Under the pieces are notes generated by a model that was not told where the DNA came from, ran no database searches, and saw only the letters and a list, made by a program, of their open reading frames with translations. From positions 72,664 to 136,663 of the forward strand of contig NW_020170490.1 of assembly GCF_000524195.1 (NCBI RefSeq): a stretch of 64,000 nt of DNA, written 5' to 3'. Numbering within the stretch: the stretch's first letter is position 1; every line of letters begins with the position of its first letter. Source of the DNA: Echinococcus granulosus. Lineage: Eukaryota > Platyhelminthes > Cestoda > Cyclophyllidea > Taeniidae. Made by a program: the position numbers and the translations under genes. Below, piece after piece: positions 1 to 14,089 of this stretch.

Positions 1-3000
1 TACTTCCCCCTCAAAGGCAATCTCGAGAATGGAACGCGAATCGCGGAGCTCATTCAATGCCGACTCCGCAGCACGGAGTAGACGCTTGGGATCACGATGA
101 ACTGTTATCTGTCAAGCGAAATTGGCGGATTATCAACAAATCGGGACTACATATGTACACAAAGTAATTTTGCACTGAATCCCACCTTGTACCGTTGAAC
201 TTGAGAAACCGACTCCATGAGGAGGCTTTCGAGGATGGCAGTGGCAGAATTGGCACCACCATCAAAGCCACCAAGACGAAAAGCGCCGTAGGAATGGTAA
301 TAATGAGGGAGGCGTGGTAGGGGAGATGAGGAGTGACCGACGCCGCCTATTCCTGCATTTACGCCGCCGCCACCACCACCACCACTACCGTTGCCACCAC
401 CTGGCGTTTCATTATCCATGGATCCGTTTAGGATGGAATCCTAGTGAAGAGGAAGGAATGATTCGACTAAGATGGCACTAGATACACTTGACACACTGGC
501 TGAAGAAAAAAAAGTACTCACTTGCAGATGAAGAATAGTTCGGTCCCGGTCAAAGTTGTGAACATAGAAGAAGTTCTGTCGAACAGAGAAGGGGAAGAGG
601 AAGGGACATGTGGTGATGATTTGCACCAACCAACTGGGCAAATTGCCTGCAAGCACACAGAATACATCCTGCAGCTGACGTGATGCCTTGGCAGAGAGTT
701 TTGGACTTTGGAAATGATCCTGTAAAGGAAGACATGTGTATGGATGAAAATTGAACGAACTGAGAGTGAAAGTGCGTGGTAAAGGGCATACCGCAGGAAT
801 GATGGGGAAAGGTTCGATCAAGTCGTCTAAGGTATTTCCGACCTCGCACAGCCCATAAAGAGCTCGAAGCAGAAACAAAGTGGGAGCCATGTAGCCGTTA
901 GAAATGGCGTAGAAATCTGTAAACGGCTCCAGGAAAGTCAGAAGTCGTGAGGACGGTGATTTGCCCGTTGACTGAGTCGGCAGATTGGACATCTCGTCGA
1001 GACGTCGTGGTCGCTTCAAACAGCTTATTGCTGCAGAGAGAGACGAGGTGGGTGAGTGCTTGGTGTTTGTGCTGCTTGCGGTGATGGTGGTGGTACTTGA
1101 ATTGAAGTTAGCTGTGGGGGTACTGGGTGCAGAGGCCGAGGAAGGAGCCAAAATGCCCCCTGAAATGCCTGAAGTCACACCCCTCAGGAAGAGAGAGGCA
1201 GGAGACAATAGAGCCGTTGGAGAGTCAGCAAAAGAGGTGGTTGATGATGAGGATACGGCGGAAACAGTAGTCTTCTCCAAACGGTAGTGAACCGTGTGAA
1301 TATGACGCCACATGAAAGCATTTATCTAAGAGGAGGACAGAAATGGACCAGATAAAACGCAATGAGGTAAAATGACGACCGTCTCCTCACACTGGTGATC
1401 AAAAAGGCCGCATTAATTATTTTGGTACATCAGCCTTAAATATGTCAGTGCTGTTGTGTTAACGCCCGCTCTAGTTGATAAATTCGGATAATTTCTAATG
1501 ACCGTCGTTCATTCCATGGAATGTATAATGAGCTCAAGGTGTGTGTTTACTTGTGGCATACGGAACAGCGTCATGTCGCAAATGACTTAAGGTTTTACCA
1601 TTTATCATTACATCAAGAATACCATACCCTGTCTTCCCGGTTTTGCTCAGTCATCGAGAACCGATGATCAGCCAAAAGTTGGCGACTCTGCTCAATGACA
1701 TCCATGGAGAACGCACGAATGGCCTGATAAAGCGGCATTCGGTCTGGAACACGCGTTCCGCCGACGTAAATCACTGGCACCACAGCGTGCATACCTCCAC
1801 CACCAAGCGTAGCGTTCTCAAAGAGGTCACCCACCACACAGGAGGCAGCAAGGGCGGGATGAGCTGATGGATGGTGTTGATGCTGGTGCTGGCGTTGATG
1901 ACGATTTGATGTGGGGTGGTGCTGATGTGGGTGCGTCTGTTGCGAGTGGGAGTAGTCCTTCCTTACACCGGGCCGGCCATGGGAATGCAGCACGTTAGAG
2001 ACTGTCTCTGGGAGAACAGGGGGCCGAGAGGAGAACGCGGGGGCTGCTGCTGCTGCCATTGAAGAAGGGGGTGATGTGGAGGAGCCAGCGAACTGGAGCA
2101 TTCCGAAAGCCGCCAGAAGGGACATGCTTTTGGGACGCGAAGCCTGCAAGGTTAAGGGAATGGAATAGTTATGAATGCAAGATCGGTGATAAATGCTCCA
2201 CTAAAGAAAACATACTTCTCTAGACTTTGAAGTAGACGCCTTGTCAGCGTCAGCATCATGGTCGAGACTTAGATTAAGTGCCTCATGGGGCTGAGAGCTA
2301 GGAGATAAGTGAGCAGGAGCCTTTTCATGCCGTGAATTGTCAAATGCGGAGGAGTAGTGAACAGAGCGCGTCTTTGATGAGGTCGGGTCCTCAATAGGTG
2401 ATGCAGGCAGCTCGTGACGACGGTAGAATCGTCGTCGATGGGGAATATGTTGAGAAGTGGGGTGTGTGAAGGGTAAACCAACATTCTCTTCGCCTATGGA
2501 TCGAATATCGCGATGATCCTCGGGTCCACACATTATTGAAGTGATGAAACTTCGCTGTATTAATAGACGCTGAAGGTTCTACAAAGGCATTAGATGTAAC
2601 ACATTCATGCTTGATTAGATAACGCTGATTTGTGATTACTACTGCTATTAGTAAGACACTTCAAAGTTAATCGTGGCTATTAGTGTGGCATTTTTGCTAG
2701 CTAATAAATTAGTAAGAAAAGATCCTTCCCTGAGAAGAGTATATCTACAGTTAGTTATGGGTGAAGACCCGCTGCACACGCAATACCACATTCATCCGAC
2801 GACTAGACGGCCTCGTTGCTTGCTAAAGACAAACTGACTGTTTCGATATTTTGAATTTTGCGCATCAGAAGCCTGACGACCGACAGGCCCAGCTCCTTAG
2901 CCGTTGTGTAGAGCCAAAAACGAGGCTACCGGATAAATATTACAAACAATACTGAGTGTTTAAAGAGAGTGGATATGCGAGAGCCTCAAGTGACGGGTAA

Positions 3001-6000
3001 AATTAACAAGCAGCCATACCGAAATTGTGATGAGCGCATTAGCGTGAATAGGTAGAGTGGTAGGGGCGTTCTCCCAGAAGGTGCCTTTTCCTGAGGCCTC
3101 GCCCTCTGCCGCCGTTTTCCTTGACAAGGACGAGGAGGTGGCGGTGGTGATAGCAGTACTGGGGGGCTCGTCCACTTGTCGAACCAGTTCCAGTTTGAGA
3201 AAACCCGGCATCAAAGTAGCCCAACGACGGGGTAATGGACGGAGTGGCGGTTGATCACAGGGGGAGTGTGAAGGGCCGCCTCCTTCCCCTCCACTACCTA
3301 CCCTTCGATTAGACATTGCGCCGCTACGTCTATGTCGCGTTTCGACCTGGGAGTCATTACTTTCGCCGCTGCCCTGATCCACCAACACCAGTGCTTCTTC
3401 TGCACAAGCCTCTGCATTGGCCAGGGAGGTGGGACCAGTCACAACTTGAAAGTGCTCCTGAAATGTTAATAGCGAACAAAGCATTACAAGTGCAATCAGC
3501 CCTGCTCGGTTTAAAAGTACGGCAATGTTTCACGGGTATGATGAGAGGATTATTTTTGAAAGTTAATCCGAACGATTCCAGTTGGTAGACTCGGTAGCCA
3601 AGTGATTTGAGTATAAAGCTGACTCTTCTCGTATTTCATTAATATTTTGGCAACCAAAGGGTAGAAAAATCGGCCGGAAAGAGTCCCAACTTTAACGCCA
3701 CCTGTTGGTGAAGACAGTCAAGGAGGCAGGTGATGAGCATTGGGAAGGCGAGTTCATACACCGACCGCTCGTTGTTCTGGTGTTTCAGGGACTGCAGCGC
3801 GCTTTTAGCCTGGGCCAAAATCTTAGGTTTTTCGACAATTTTCTTTAAATTTATGTTTTCGGTATACTGCGGTCCCACGAAGAGCTAAAATTGAGGCGAA
3901 AACACCCAGTAAGTACCGTAACTTACATTTAGCAATTAGTGAACAATGAAAAACAAGATTGGACACTTTGTCCGTCAATGACGACGTGACTATGGAAATT
4001 GTGCACTAAGGGACATATTAATCTTCATGTCTATTAGCCAACCTCTGTTACAGCTGCAGTGTGTCGGTGCACAATATTTTTAAACATTCACCCTCAGTAG
4101 CAAGAAGAGTCTTAATTTCCTCTCTGTGGGTTGCGTTAGAAAGACGTGAAGAGAGTCCAGCAGACCACTTTGTTGAACCTCGAACGGAGACGGAGCCTCA
4201 TCCTCGGAGAGGATGGTTTGAGTCAGCAGGTTGGCGAGACGTGTTAGACCGGTGACCCATGCAGCCGGCTCGTCGGCGGCCATCAGTTGATGACTCAGCG
4301 CCTCCAACTCGGGTACGAGGTCACGCGGAATCACTCCCTGTGGGGTCTGCAGGGTGGGGGAAGAGGAAGAGTGTCGACGCGTCGCCTTCCTGTTTCCCAC
4401 CGCTCCGGATCCCGACCCAGCCAACGCCTTCGACGCCAGGGTGTCGGGCCTCGGTGGATTCCCTACGAGCACTTGGATGCGATCGTAAAGATCTTGGCAC
4501 TGACCCGTAATCCAGGCGCGGAGATTACTGTCGTGGCAACTACCAGCAACATCAGAGGTAGCAGTTGCACTAAACAAAAAATTGGAAATCAGGTAAACTC
4601 AAAGCATTGATTAGAAGGGAACTCAAATAATGCAGAGATTAAAGCAAACCTGGGAGAAGCTTGAGCGGCCTCTGCATTCAGGTCTATATCGAGTGTGGAA
4701 GATGAGGAAGACGACGAAGAAATGGATGATTCTGGAGTCGCCTGTGCCAAGGGCTCTAAGACATTCATATCACATATATTGGGACCTGGGAAGCCAGGGA
4801 CGAAAATAAAATGTGGTGGTTTAGGACATGATGAGCCTTCCATCGTCGATCGATGACTGTTTCCTGAAGTGAAAATACCAGGCGAATGGACATTAAACAG
4901 AGTGGAGTATGACCACTATTATAAACCGGTTGAATGGTTCCGCATCACACAAGGCTACTATTAAATACCGAACTTTAGACCGCATTGATTTGTTCACAAG
5001 GCCAGAGGAAGGGAGAGACGACTAATCGAGTGACCTGACCTCGAGAGGTGGAGCTAAAATATGACCAAGACTCGGCGCTTAAACGACGAACGACAATGGT
5101 TATTTTAAATTGACAGTCTATTTTTCGCCAGACTGTCTCTACAGCGGCATAATCCTTCAGCTGTAAAATAAAAACGCATTTTGCATGTCAAGAACTTGCC
5201 TTGGCGATCTTGACAAATTTCTACGACAATCACATCATATAATTTCGTTCCAACTGTTAAGATTTTCAGAGAACAAAACCAACGAATCTCCATCTATAGG
5301 TAGAATGAACTATCCTAGACGATTGCCGTATACAAAATCAATGGAAAAAGCAAATACTTGGAAAGCTATTTGTCAAAACTCTGTTCACTTATTTTCGGCG
5401 CCTTTCATTTGCATCGACATGCCTCTCTAGCATAATTTTTAGCCATAAAAGGTAACACCATGCAGGCGTACTCTGAGATCGCAATCGAAGACGTGAAGAC
5501 GCAGATTGATCAGCCACAGCAGAGGAGAGTGTTGGTGAAACCCCTGAAATCCAATGGGACGATGACCTTGGGTGTTGAGGAGGTGCTAATGAAGCCGAAG
5601 AAACGGTGGGACTGGCTTGGAGTGTAGCCATCAAAGGCGTAAAGAGTACTTGCTTATTCGCCTCAGAGGAGGCCGGTGTCTAAAAAGTGGAGACTTAGAC
5701 GTTAGGACACAAGCAAGGCTAAAGCATTTTAAAACTAAGCGGGCAAAAAAATAATTCACTTCAGATTCCTCAGCGCCAGAACCGTCCTCCTTCTTATTAT
5801 TCTCCGAGGCCAGAGAGGAAAGTCGCTGGAGGTGAAAAAGAACGCCCTCTTTGCGGAAGTAAATAGCGAAGACTTGAGGGATGCGTGTGATAAAGAGGTT
5901 GGCAAGTTGCAGACCGGCCGCAATCAAGGCAAACTCAGGGCTGCCAAGCATGTCGGCGACCATGGCAGACATTGAACGAGGCGACACCATCCAGGAGAGC

Positions 6001-9000
6001 ACAAAAGGACTGGCATTGTAAACAATTCTAATGGGAGAGAAAAACCCTGATATAGAGGACGCTTATGAAGTGTTAAAAACCGAGAGCTTTGCCTACCTCC
6101 GAATGGCTTCAATACATTCCATTCTTGGGGCAGTACTATTCAGCTCGGTGTAGAGATCAAGAAGCATGGGAAGAAGCAGATGAACCGTTCTTACTAATAC
6201 CAAGTTATTAGATTTGCTAGAGCCGGCATTAGCATCAGCATCTCCTCGAGTCTTTTCACTATCATCCACGATGGTTTTCCTCTTCCCACGGCTCACAATA
6301 TCCTCAAAGGCTTTGCACTGCTGTTGAAACAGCACTGTTCGTACGTCGGTTGTTTTGGCAGTGCTTGTTGACGTCTAAATGAAAAAAATGTTACATCATG
6401 GTCTTGATCATGCCCAAAACACGAAACGAGACAGCTAATTTTGTCCCCGCCTAAGGCAGCTATGAGATAAGGGAGAGAGCTAGCAGGTATTTGGACCCTA
6501 GCAAGGGGATGCATGAAATGCATATCATTAGGAGCGCAATCGCGGCAGCAGCAAAGCACGTTTGCGGTTTCGAAGTAAGTGGGTACACTCAAGTTGCTAC
6601 CCAAAGCAGATTCTCATTCAACCTTACTATAGGAAAATATGCAAATGGAGCACAGTAAGCACAAACTCCATTTTCTTCGTTATGAGTATGGAAAGGGACA
6701 TGATATTAATCAGCCAGCATCTGAAGGTCAAGAAGAAGACGAATAATTATTCAGACATGAGTACTTTGGAGGGGAATTAACACATTGGTCTATCTAAGAA
6801 GGCAATGTGGAATGGAAGTGGTGTGAAAGAATGTATGACGAGTAGTGTCTACTACTGAACAAGGTATATTACGGGATTGACAGCAGATGTGTAGCCAGAA
6901 CAAAGTCCACTCAAACTGACTCTAGTTCACCGAAAACTCGTACTTTTTAGCAAATGAGAAGCCAAAAAACTGTTGTTAAGACAGACGAAGGCATATCTAA
7001 CAAGTGTAATTAAAACAGTAAAGAGATGTGGATAAGAAACTCACACGTGAGGTGAAGATATTTGGCGGGCAGAGGATGACACCATTGTCTTGAATAGGAG
7101 GAAGCATCGCGCTTTGGAGGGAATGAGAAAAAATGGAGTCAGGTAAAATGGCAGTACACGAAATTCGTACAAACGACTGAGGATGACGAGAATGTGGGTG
7201 AGTATTTGAGAAGACCATCTCAACCGTACCATCTTTCAGGGGCTTATTAAGGCGAGAAAAAAGTAAAACTGAGAGCCTTAGAATTACCCCCACATTATCC
7301 CTCAGCTGCAATTCAGATGCATAAAAATGTGCGCTAACGGATGGAATAGTTTCGAAAACCATCCCAATAATACATATTCAGCACTTCTGCTACATCAGTT
7401 TATGATAACTGATTGCACCGAATTGACACAAACTGGCCTGTTGAGATCAAGAAAATGAAGGAGATGCAGCATTTCCCTGGTCTGAGAAGCAAGGCAGCTT
7501 TGGACAGCTGCCAAGTGAGTTCGGCATTACAGAGACTGACTTTACATTCAACCGTAATCACGTTAAGACTTTTCACGAGAAAAAAACCTCCGTTTTCTGA
7601 AAAAATACCAAATCCAGCGTAAGACAACGGAGTCCCAGTGAAGTGAAGTCTGTGTGTGTGAGAGAGGGAGAAGTTGCGTAAATTCAGTCCCCCTCATTCA
7701 AATTACTTGCTAAATCATGAGGCAGAACGCGCTTATTTTAACTATTTATCTACCCATAAATAAACAACGTTGAAGCAAACCAACGCAACATACCACCCTG
7801 TGTGTATGTCCACATGCGAGCGCATGCACACATACACACACGCATACCTCAACGTGTATTGGCCCTTCTGCCCTTATAGACACATGCAGGCACGCAGACC
7901 GAACGCCCAAGACGCCATAATCTACGCTGACTTGAGAATGAAACACTTATTCAATGGGAGAGAGGTTGGTAAGTAGTAAAGATGCAGCCGGTTACGCAGT
8001 AACAAATATATGTGCAAGGCTCCGACGCCCTTGTGCAGGTCCAGCGGCACAAAGTCTTGACACTTGAGATTCACCACCTTGCAATATACATAAATACATT
8101 AAAACCTCAGCCACTGACACAGATTTGGCTTAAAATGATAAAACAGATGTCGAATGCTCTTGGTACGAGGTAAATCACACTTGAGATGGGGAAAAATGAA
8201 TGACAGTTGGAGTTTCATTGTTCTAAGAAAACAGTTACGCTGTGGTGGTGGTCCACTCGCCTCGGACATCCTGAATACCAACGTGTTTATAAACCCGGTT
8301 CCTTTTATTAGCGTGCGCAAAGAAAGTGACCATTCGAGGTGGCAAGTGGCAAGTCTTACCTTATGAGGTGAATTATGGCATAGACATTCTCGACTCCACG
8401 ATTCTCCAGGCATCGAGCAATATTCGTTCGACTCGAGGTACACCTTGGTCCAGTCATATGGGTTTTTGGACCTGGTAAGTGGAAAGTCATTTCGTGGGGC
8501 TTTTGATCTGTCAGTAAAGTGTAGATAGTCTCCGCATAGCCTACAAAGGTGAAATAAAAGCATATCAATAGCAATAATGAGTCAAAGTTTAGGTCATCAT
8601 GAAAATCACCACATGTCAAGACGCAACGCCACGACAATACCAGCACGTTTTAATGTCATAAAGAGCCGTGTGGGTATGATAGAAATGCAATCGCGGTGAC
8701 GCCCTCCTCTCAAATCAGTGTTCATGAATAGAGAAATGAGTAATAACGGGGTCAACCGTGTAAAAATTACTCACAAACTCCAGCATTTGACAGGCCTGAC
8801 CTCAGCTGCACACGCACACCTGATGTCCGATTCTTGTATGAGTCGCAAGCCCCGACGACTGATGCCATGTTAGAAAAAACACAGACCGTAGTGGTCGATT
8901 CGCCTCTAAGACCGTGGGGGACCGTTCGGTTATGCTCAAAGTTGGGCGTATTAAACTCAAGACCTTGATATCCAAGTAAAACTTGGATACGTGAGCGTAA

Positions 9001-11916
9001 AATAAGCGATTTCAAATCTTTTTTTTCTTCTGACAAAACGGTGATGTGCAGACTTAATCCATCTGATTCCTACTTACAAAAGTGAATGTTGCCAACTAAA
9101 CTCAAACAATTATTCTCAAGGGCATCTTCATTAACCGAAGAAGAATCAGCGCAGGTCATTTAGCTTGTAGACCAAACTGTTAAGTCAAAAATTTGCACGC
9201 TGTGACTGTTTCGGACTGTTATGGACCCTAACGACGGTTGCCATGGCTGAGAATGTATACATAGCGCGACGGTAATAGTTGTAGGCACCGGTAGGTGTGA
9301 AGTGGAAAATGAATTAAAACTTCAAGCCTCAAAGAGGACCCTTAAGGGTGTATATGTACTAGGTGTTTCGCACTGGACGCATAGAATGCAATTAGTCCAC
9401 AAATGTCTTTTACGTACCCATTGTTAGAATATCAACAGCCAGGTCAGGGCAGTATGTGCACAGCGTTGCAAGCATGTAGGCAATGTCCTTCATGTTGGAA
9501 ACGATGGGAGGCGAGGCAATCATCTAGGGGAAGAAAATTGGCCTAAAGAATCAACCATCACTCTAGGCCTCAAAACTGAAAAACAAGGATGTTGGAACGT
9601 TGCCAAGCTAGCTCCTGTGCCAGTACGTCCCCCCCATTCGATATCTCCACAAGGCTACAATAAATTGGGTTGCCGAGGCCACCTTGAGAATGCCAATTAA
9701 AAAGAGCGAAAAACTGACAACGGAGACCACTCATGTGAAATGCGAAAATCCGAGTTGATCACTCAGGCTCCACATAAAAGATGATGCTTTACTGGCCTCC
9801 CTAGAAAGTCAAGTAGATTTTATTCTTGCGCACTTGAGATGCGCTGGCGGATGAAAACAAGAATGCTGAAAAAAGGGTTTGCGTTGATGTACTTTAGGGC
9901 CATGCACTCTTACCCAATGATAACCGCCACAGCTGTATGAACTTTAGTTGCTGCTACTACTACAACAGGCGATGAAAATTCCCACCATCTGTTCAGTCCT
10001 GTGGCCACAATTTTTAATGAGTGGTTTACGTACCTTCCAATATCATTCCGCTCTCTTATACTACATCGTTGGGTAGCTAAAGAGGGTTGGGAACTAACTA
10101 ACCAGATGCTTGAGATGTTGGCACAGTCCAAAAGAGGCGATTTCTCTCAGCTTCTCTGGCTCGCCTTTAAAGGCCTCAATGAGACGAGCGAAGCAGAGGC
10201 AGACGCGTTCCACACACCGTGGTTCAGTGGAGGAGCCAGGACCTTCACAAGCCAGACGCTCGCACAGGCTCGGCAAACAGCCGACAATGTGAGTGAAAAA
10301 GTCGTCACGGCGCACATCGGCAAAACAATTCGCTACCATGGAGAGGATTGTTCGATGTTGCGCCACCGTCACGAAATCGTAGTAGCCCATTACCGTCTAG
10401 GTGTGGGTGAAAGAGAGGAGGGAAAAAGGATAAACCAGAATGCAAAACCACTCGGAAATTGATTTGAAATGATCACAATTTACCCTTTTACATTCTAAAA
10501 TTTGCTTCCGTGTCGCTGGATTTAAACAGGCTGATTAGATCCATGTGCAAATCAATGTGGGATGTGGAACATACAGGAAGGGAGGGAGGCAAAGAAATTA
10601 CAATAAAACGCGTTGCAGCTGATAGTTGATTGCCCATAAAAGTTTTCACAGTAGGGCAGCACCAACGCAGGAACTGATCAGCTTTTTTGGTAAAACCCAA
10701 AAAGCCGGCGTGTGACCCATCATTCCAAAAATACGTGAAGCTGTTAAAGGCAACGAAGCTAGAAAATAGTCCTATCCAACTGGAAAGTCTTTATAAAAGC
10801 TTGATAGGGCAAAAGAATGAACTTCATCAATTTTTATACAATGCTCGCTTCTAATTTCAGACACACGTAATGCAAAACAAGTACAATCTGGAAGTGAAAA
10901 CTCACAGTGACACCACCATAGAGCAAAACCTGTCGTCCATTCCGTCGAGAAACCTGTTCGAGAACGTTGATAATTCTCTCCAGAATGTCACCAACGAAGC
11001 TACAAGACATGGTATTGAGAAGGAGAGGCACGGCCATCACTACCGCGTCCGCAGCCTTAGGCATCACGTCCATGAGGTGTGCGAGGATATTACAACTGAG
11101 GTTCTTCAGCTCGACCACCTCCTCATCCGGTAGAGAAGCCAGTGACTTCTCGGAGTCCAAGAGATCCACAATGGCCGATACAAGGTCATGTACAGCGAGA
11201 CCCGCAAGTGATTCATCCGAACCCATAAGAAGGGCCTGAAAAAGTAAATCAATGTATTGTTGCATTTCTAAGCTAGGTGAGAAGCGTACTTTTGTAGCCT
11301 CTTAAACAGCTACAAGGTAAATTAGAATCGATTCAACACACTAGGTTCAAGAATCGCAATGAGGGTTTAGCGTCATCAGTACCGGACAAAAAGGTGAAGG
11401 AGCAAGTTCTAACCTGATTAATCTCCTGCAGCAGAACCAACTGCGAGGCCACATCCCCGAAAGCCAGCTTGAGTTGTAAAATGCGATAATTAATGCCCGA
11501 GCCCTGTTGCTGTTGATGCTGTGGTTGTTGCTGCTGCTGCGTCGATGTCTGCGCATGATGGTGATGATGATGCTGAATGTAGACACCATTTCCACTTGAG
11601 GTCTGAGAGGCACGACCCGCTGACCTGCCGCCACTGGGCCCAGGGATACTTCTTTTACTTGAGTCGTGTCTACCCGACGGCGGACCGCGATGTGGACGCA
11701 GTCTAGACGAAGCTGACGATGATATTGAGGCAGAAAGGGAGGAGACGCATCGCAGGATCCCACCACTGCATGCGGAGGAGCCCGGAAGATTGTGCAGGGC
11801 TGCCGATGGAACGGGATTCGAGAAGACAAGACCATCAGGGAGATAAGCGCCTGGGGGCCCAGATGGAGTAGACACTGAGGCGTGCGGATTCGTCTTACTG
11901 ACTTGATTTGAGCCAC
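1..11916 (-). CDS. TRIP12: TRIP12/UFD4-type HECT E3 ubiquitin ligase, main part (C-terminus cut by window edge)
   Basis: Eighteen minus-strand exons, all joined by GT-AG introns in matching phase: 11916-11414, 11235-10906, 10396-10103, 9523-9418, 8540-8360, 7333-7045, 6374-6097, 6027-5760, 5679-5472, 4863-4650, 4569-4092, 3884-3702, 3457-3020, 2578-2216, 2143-1628, 1325-522, 440-186, 108-1. The armadillo-like block (ALLMGSDESLAGLAVHDLV, then CVERVCLCFARLIEAF) and a second helical block (VFAIYFRKEGVLFHLQRL) match TRIP12 closely. So do FEVQQSGLLDSL, the ubiquitin-fold-like YQAIRAFSMD segment, and LSAKASRQLQD...FDRDRT just before the HECT domain. The last exon (VHRDPKRLLRAAES) is the linker leading into HECT; the catalytic cysteine lobe lies off the left edge. 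By family knowledge this is a nuclear E3 acting in ubiquitin-fusion degradation and DNA-damage signalling. No WWE domain was found, and several Ser-, Gly-, His- and Gln-rich insertions are present. Identification is firm; individual splice sites such as 5472 and 8360 are inferred. Confidence 0.94.
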
Positions 11917-14089
11917 CTATGCGGAAAAACAAGATAAAACAGATATTTCTTAACGTTGATGACAGGTGGTCCAGCGATGTCATTATTCGCACACACAAGA
12001 ACTGGGAATGGGAGATGTATGCTAAATAGTGATATAGTCGTATTATGCACATTTATATCACAAAACAAAGAAACGGTGCAATGCATAACATTATTCAAAG
12101 GTTAGAGCATGCTAGAACAGCCACCTGTCAAAAGTTCTTTCTATTTCGTTGTTTCAATCCCGTTTTGCTGATGCTTCTCACCGTGTTTGGGTGCATTTTG
12201 TGACTACTTTTCTTCCAGGCCGCTCATTCTTAAAATTTTCCATACTATTGTCACCCTGAGGAGATCATAGAAACACCAATCTACCACTCACAAATCTATT
12301 TTCGCAGGTGCTGAATAAGAATGTTTCCCTATCGCATTATCGCGACGGATATAGGAAATCCAGAAAACTCAGTGGCAGCAAAAAAATCAAGAATTAAGAA
12401 GGCATGCTAGAAACAAAAAGCATCCATCAAAAAGTGACAACAAGCACGGCAATGGGAATGGTAAGGCCTCAAAAACAAACACATTGATTCTCATCGCGCT
12501 GCGAGGGATGTTTAGAGTTGATTGGCGTCGAGTGCAATCAGGCAATAAACATCAGCCTTGCTGGTGAACTAGGTCGGAAGTTCAGCACGCACACTTCGTT
12601 AAAAAAAAAATAGGACAATGAATGAGAATTCAAGGCAAATTTGACAAAAAAAGCGCAAGAAGAAATGGTACTAAATGTCCGGCCACTGGCTTATGGCGCT
12701 GTTAGACAAGACTTAGATAGACGTTTCAACCGTGTAAACGTCGGGTCGCAATGTTCGAAGTACTCCAGGACAAGTCAGTGCACTACTTTTTTACTAACCT
12801 AGAATATGACCCCTCGAAGCTCATCAAAAACATAAGGATACTAAAAATAGCAATAAATTTGCTCACATCTGTTTAACAACAGTATTTCAAATGTTGCCTA
12901 CTTGAAAAAAAAAGAAAGGTGCTCAAAAACAAGGCCGAGAAAAAACTGAAATTCTTTGATGTTTAATCTACTACCCTCTTTTCCGATGTTGAGTGACGTG
13001 ACAATCGTGGGCCTTAAAGACGGAACTTAACGAGGAGAGGTTATCCCTAGCCCCTAATTAATAGGTAAAAGCCCAAAACATCAAGACCCTATCATCGGAT
13101 GAAACTGGAATCCGCTCCTTCACACCTTCCAACACTCCCCCGCTTGAGCCATAGGGAATGTACACAAAACCAACTTCGCTAAGACCTGTGCATAGCTCAC
13201 GCAAAACATGACAAATTGCAGGTCGCCGGTATTTGTATATCACCTGATATGACTTGAACTTAAAAAGCATTCAACTAACGATCCCGCGTTAAATCAGAGG
13301 TTTTTTTTCAAAACACAATCTTTAAAATGAGGCATGAGTGAGCAGTAGTGGGTGACATCGGCAAATGTAAATCGGGACAAAAAAACATTTCGTGATGAGG
13401 CGAAACTCATCATGCCCCTTTGAAATTCTTGCCCCGGTGTTAATGAAATTTTTCCAAAAAGTCGACACCAGCAACGAATGAAGATTTAAAGGAGCATGTG
13501 CATGATCGATGTAAAATTATTTAGAAGCTTCTAGCTTCTAACTTTTAGTTCCCACTTTGTTTAGATGCATAGCGGCAAACCCTAATGATTAAAACTAGAT
13601 AACAACACACGAACGAAAGAAATTAACTTAAAGAAATCTGTCAAAAAGTAACAATTCTATCGTTCAGCGTTTAATGAATAAAATAATTATTAGGCCGAAC
13701 GCAAACAGAAGCTAAATATAGCATGATTGTTAACCTTAACACAGACCGACAGCCAAGATAGGGTGAATTCTATTTGGCACCTATGATGAGGCTGAAGGAA
13801 CAATGGCTCTACCTGCTAAAACCACAAACACGATCATATTTTTAATACAAGAGCATTTGGGAAAAAATGAGTAAAATGAAAATAACAGCATGATACTTAA
13901 ATCCAAAACAATTCATGTAAGTTCTCCCCACACAACATTCTCATGACCAAACAGATTAAAAGGATGCTATGCACATCGGACGCTGGGTGATTGACAAGAA
14001 TCTGGGAAAATAAATCACGACATAATCTCCATTAGAAGCTAATTAACCTCAAAGAATGCAAATAACGATTCAAACTGTGGTAACCGTAC

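Noticed and set aside
985..1287. Plus-strand open frame of 100 codons
   Set aside because: It is the antisense of the TRIP12-like exon 1325-522, whose minus-strand frame has clear homology.
6375..6604. Minus-strand open frame upstream of exon 6374, considered as an extra TRIP12 exon
   Set aside because: It runs across the acceptor of the next exon in another frame, has no family similarity I can see, and is not needed for phase.
7400..7627. Minus-strand open frame considered as a missing WWE exon
   Set aside because: It has no Trp-x-Trp pattern or WWE-like sequence, and the flanking exons already join in phase without it.
10001..10462. Plus-strand open frame of 153 codons
   Set aside because: It overlaps the armadillo exon 10396-10103 on the opposite strand, so it is a shadow frame.
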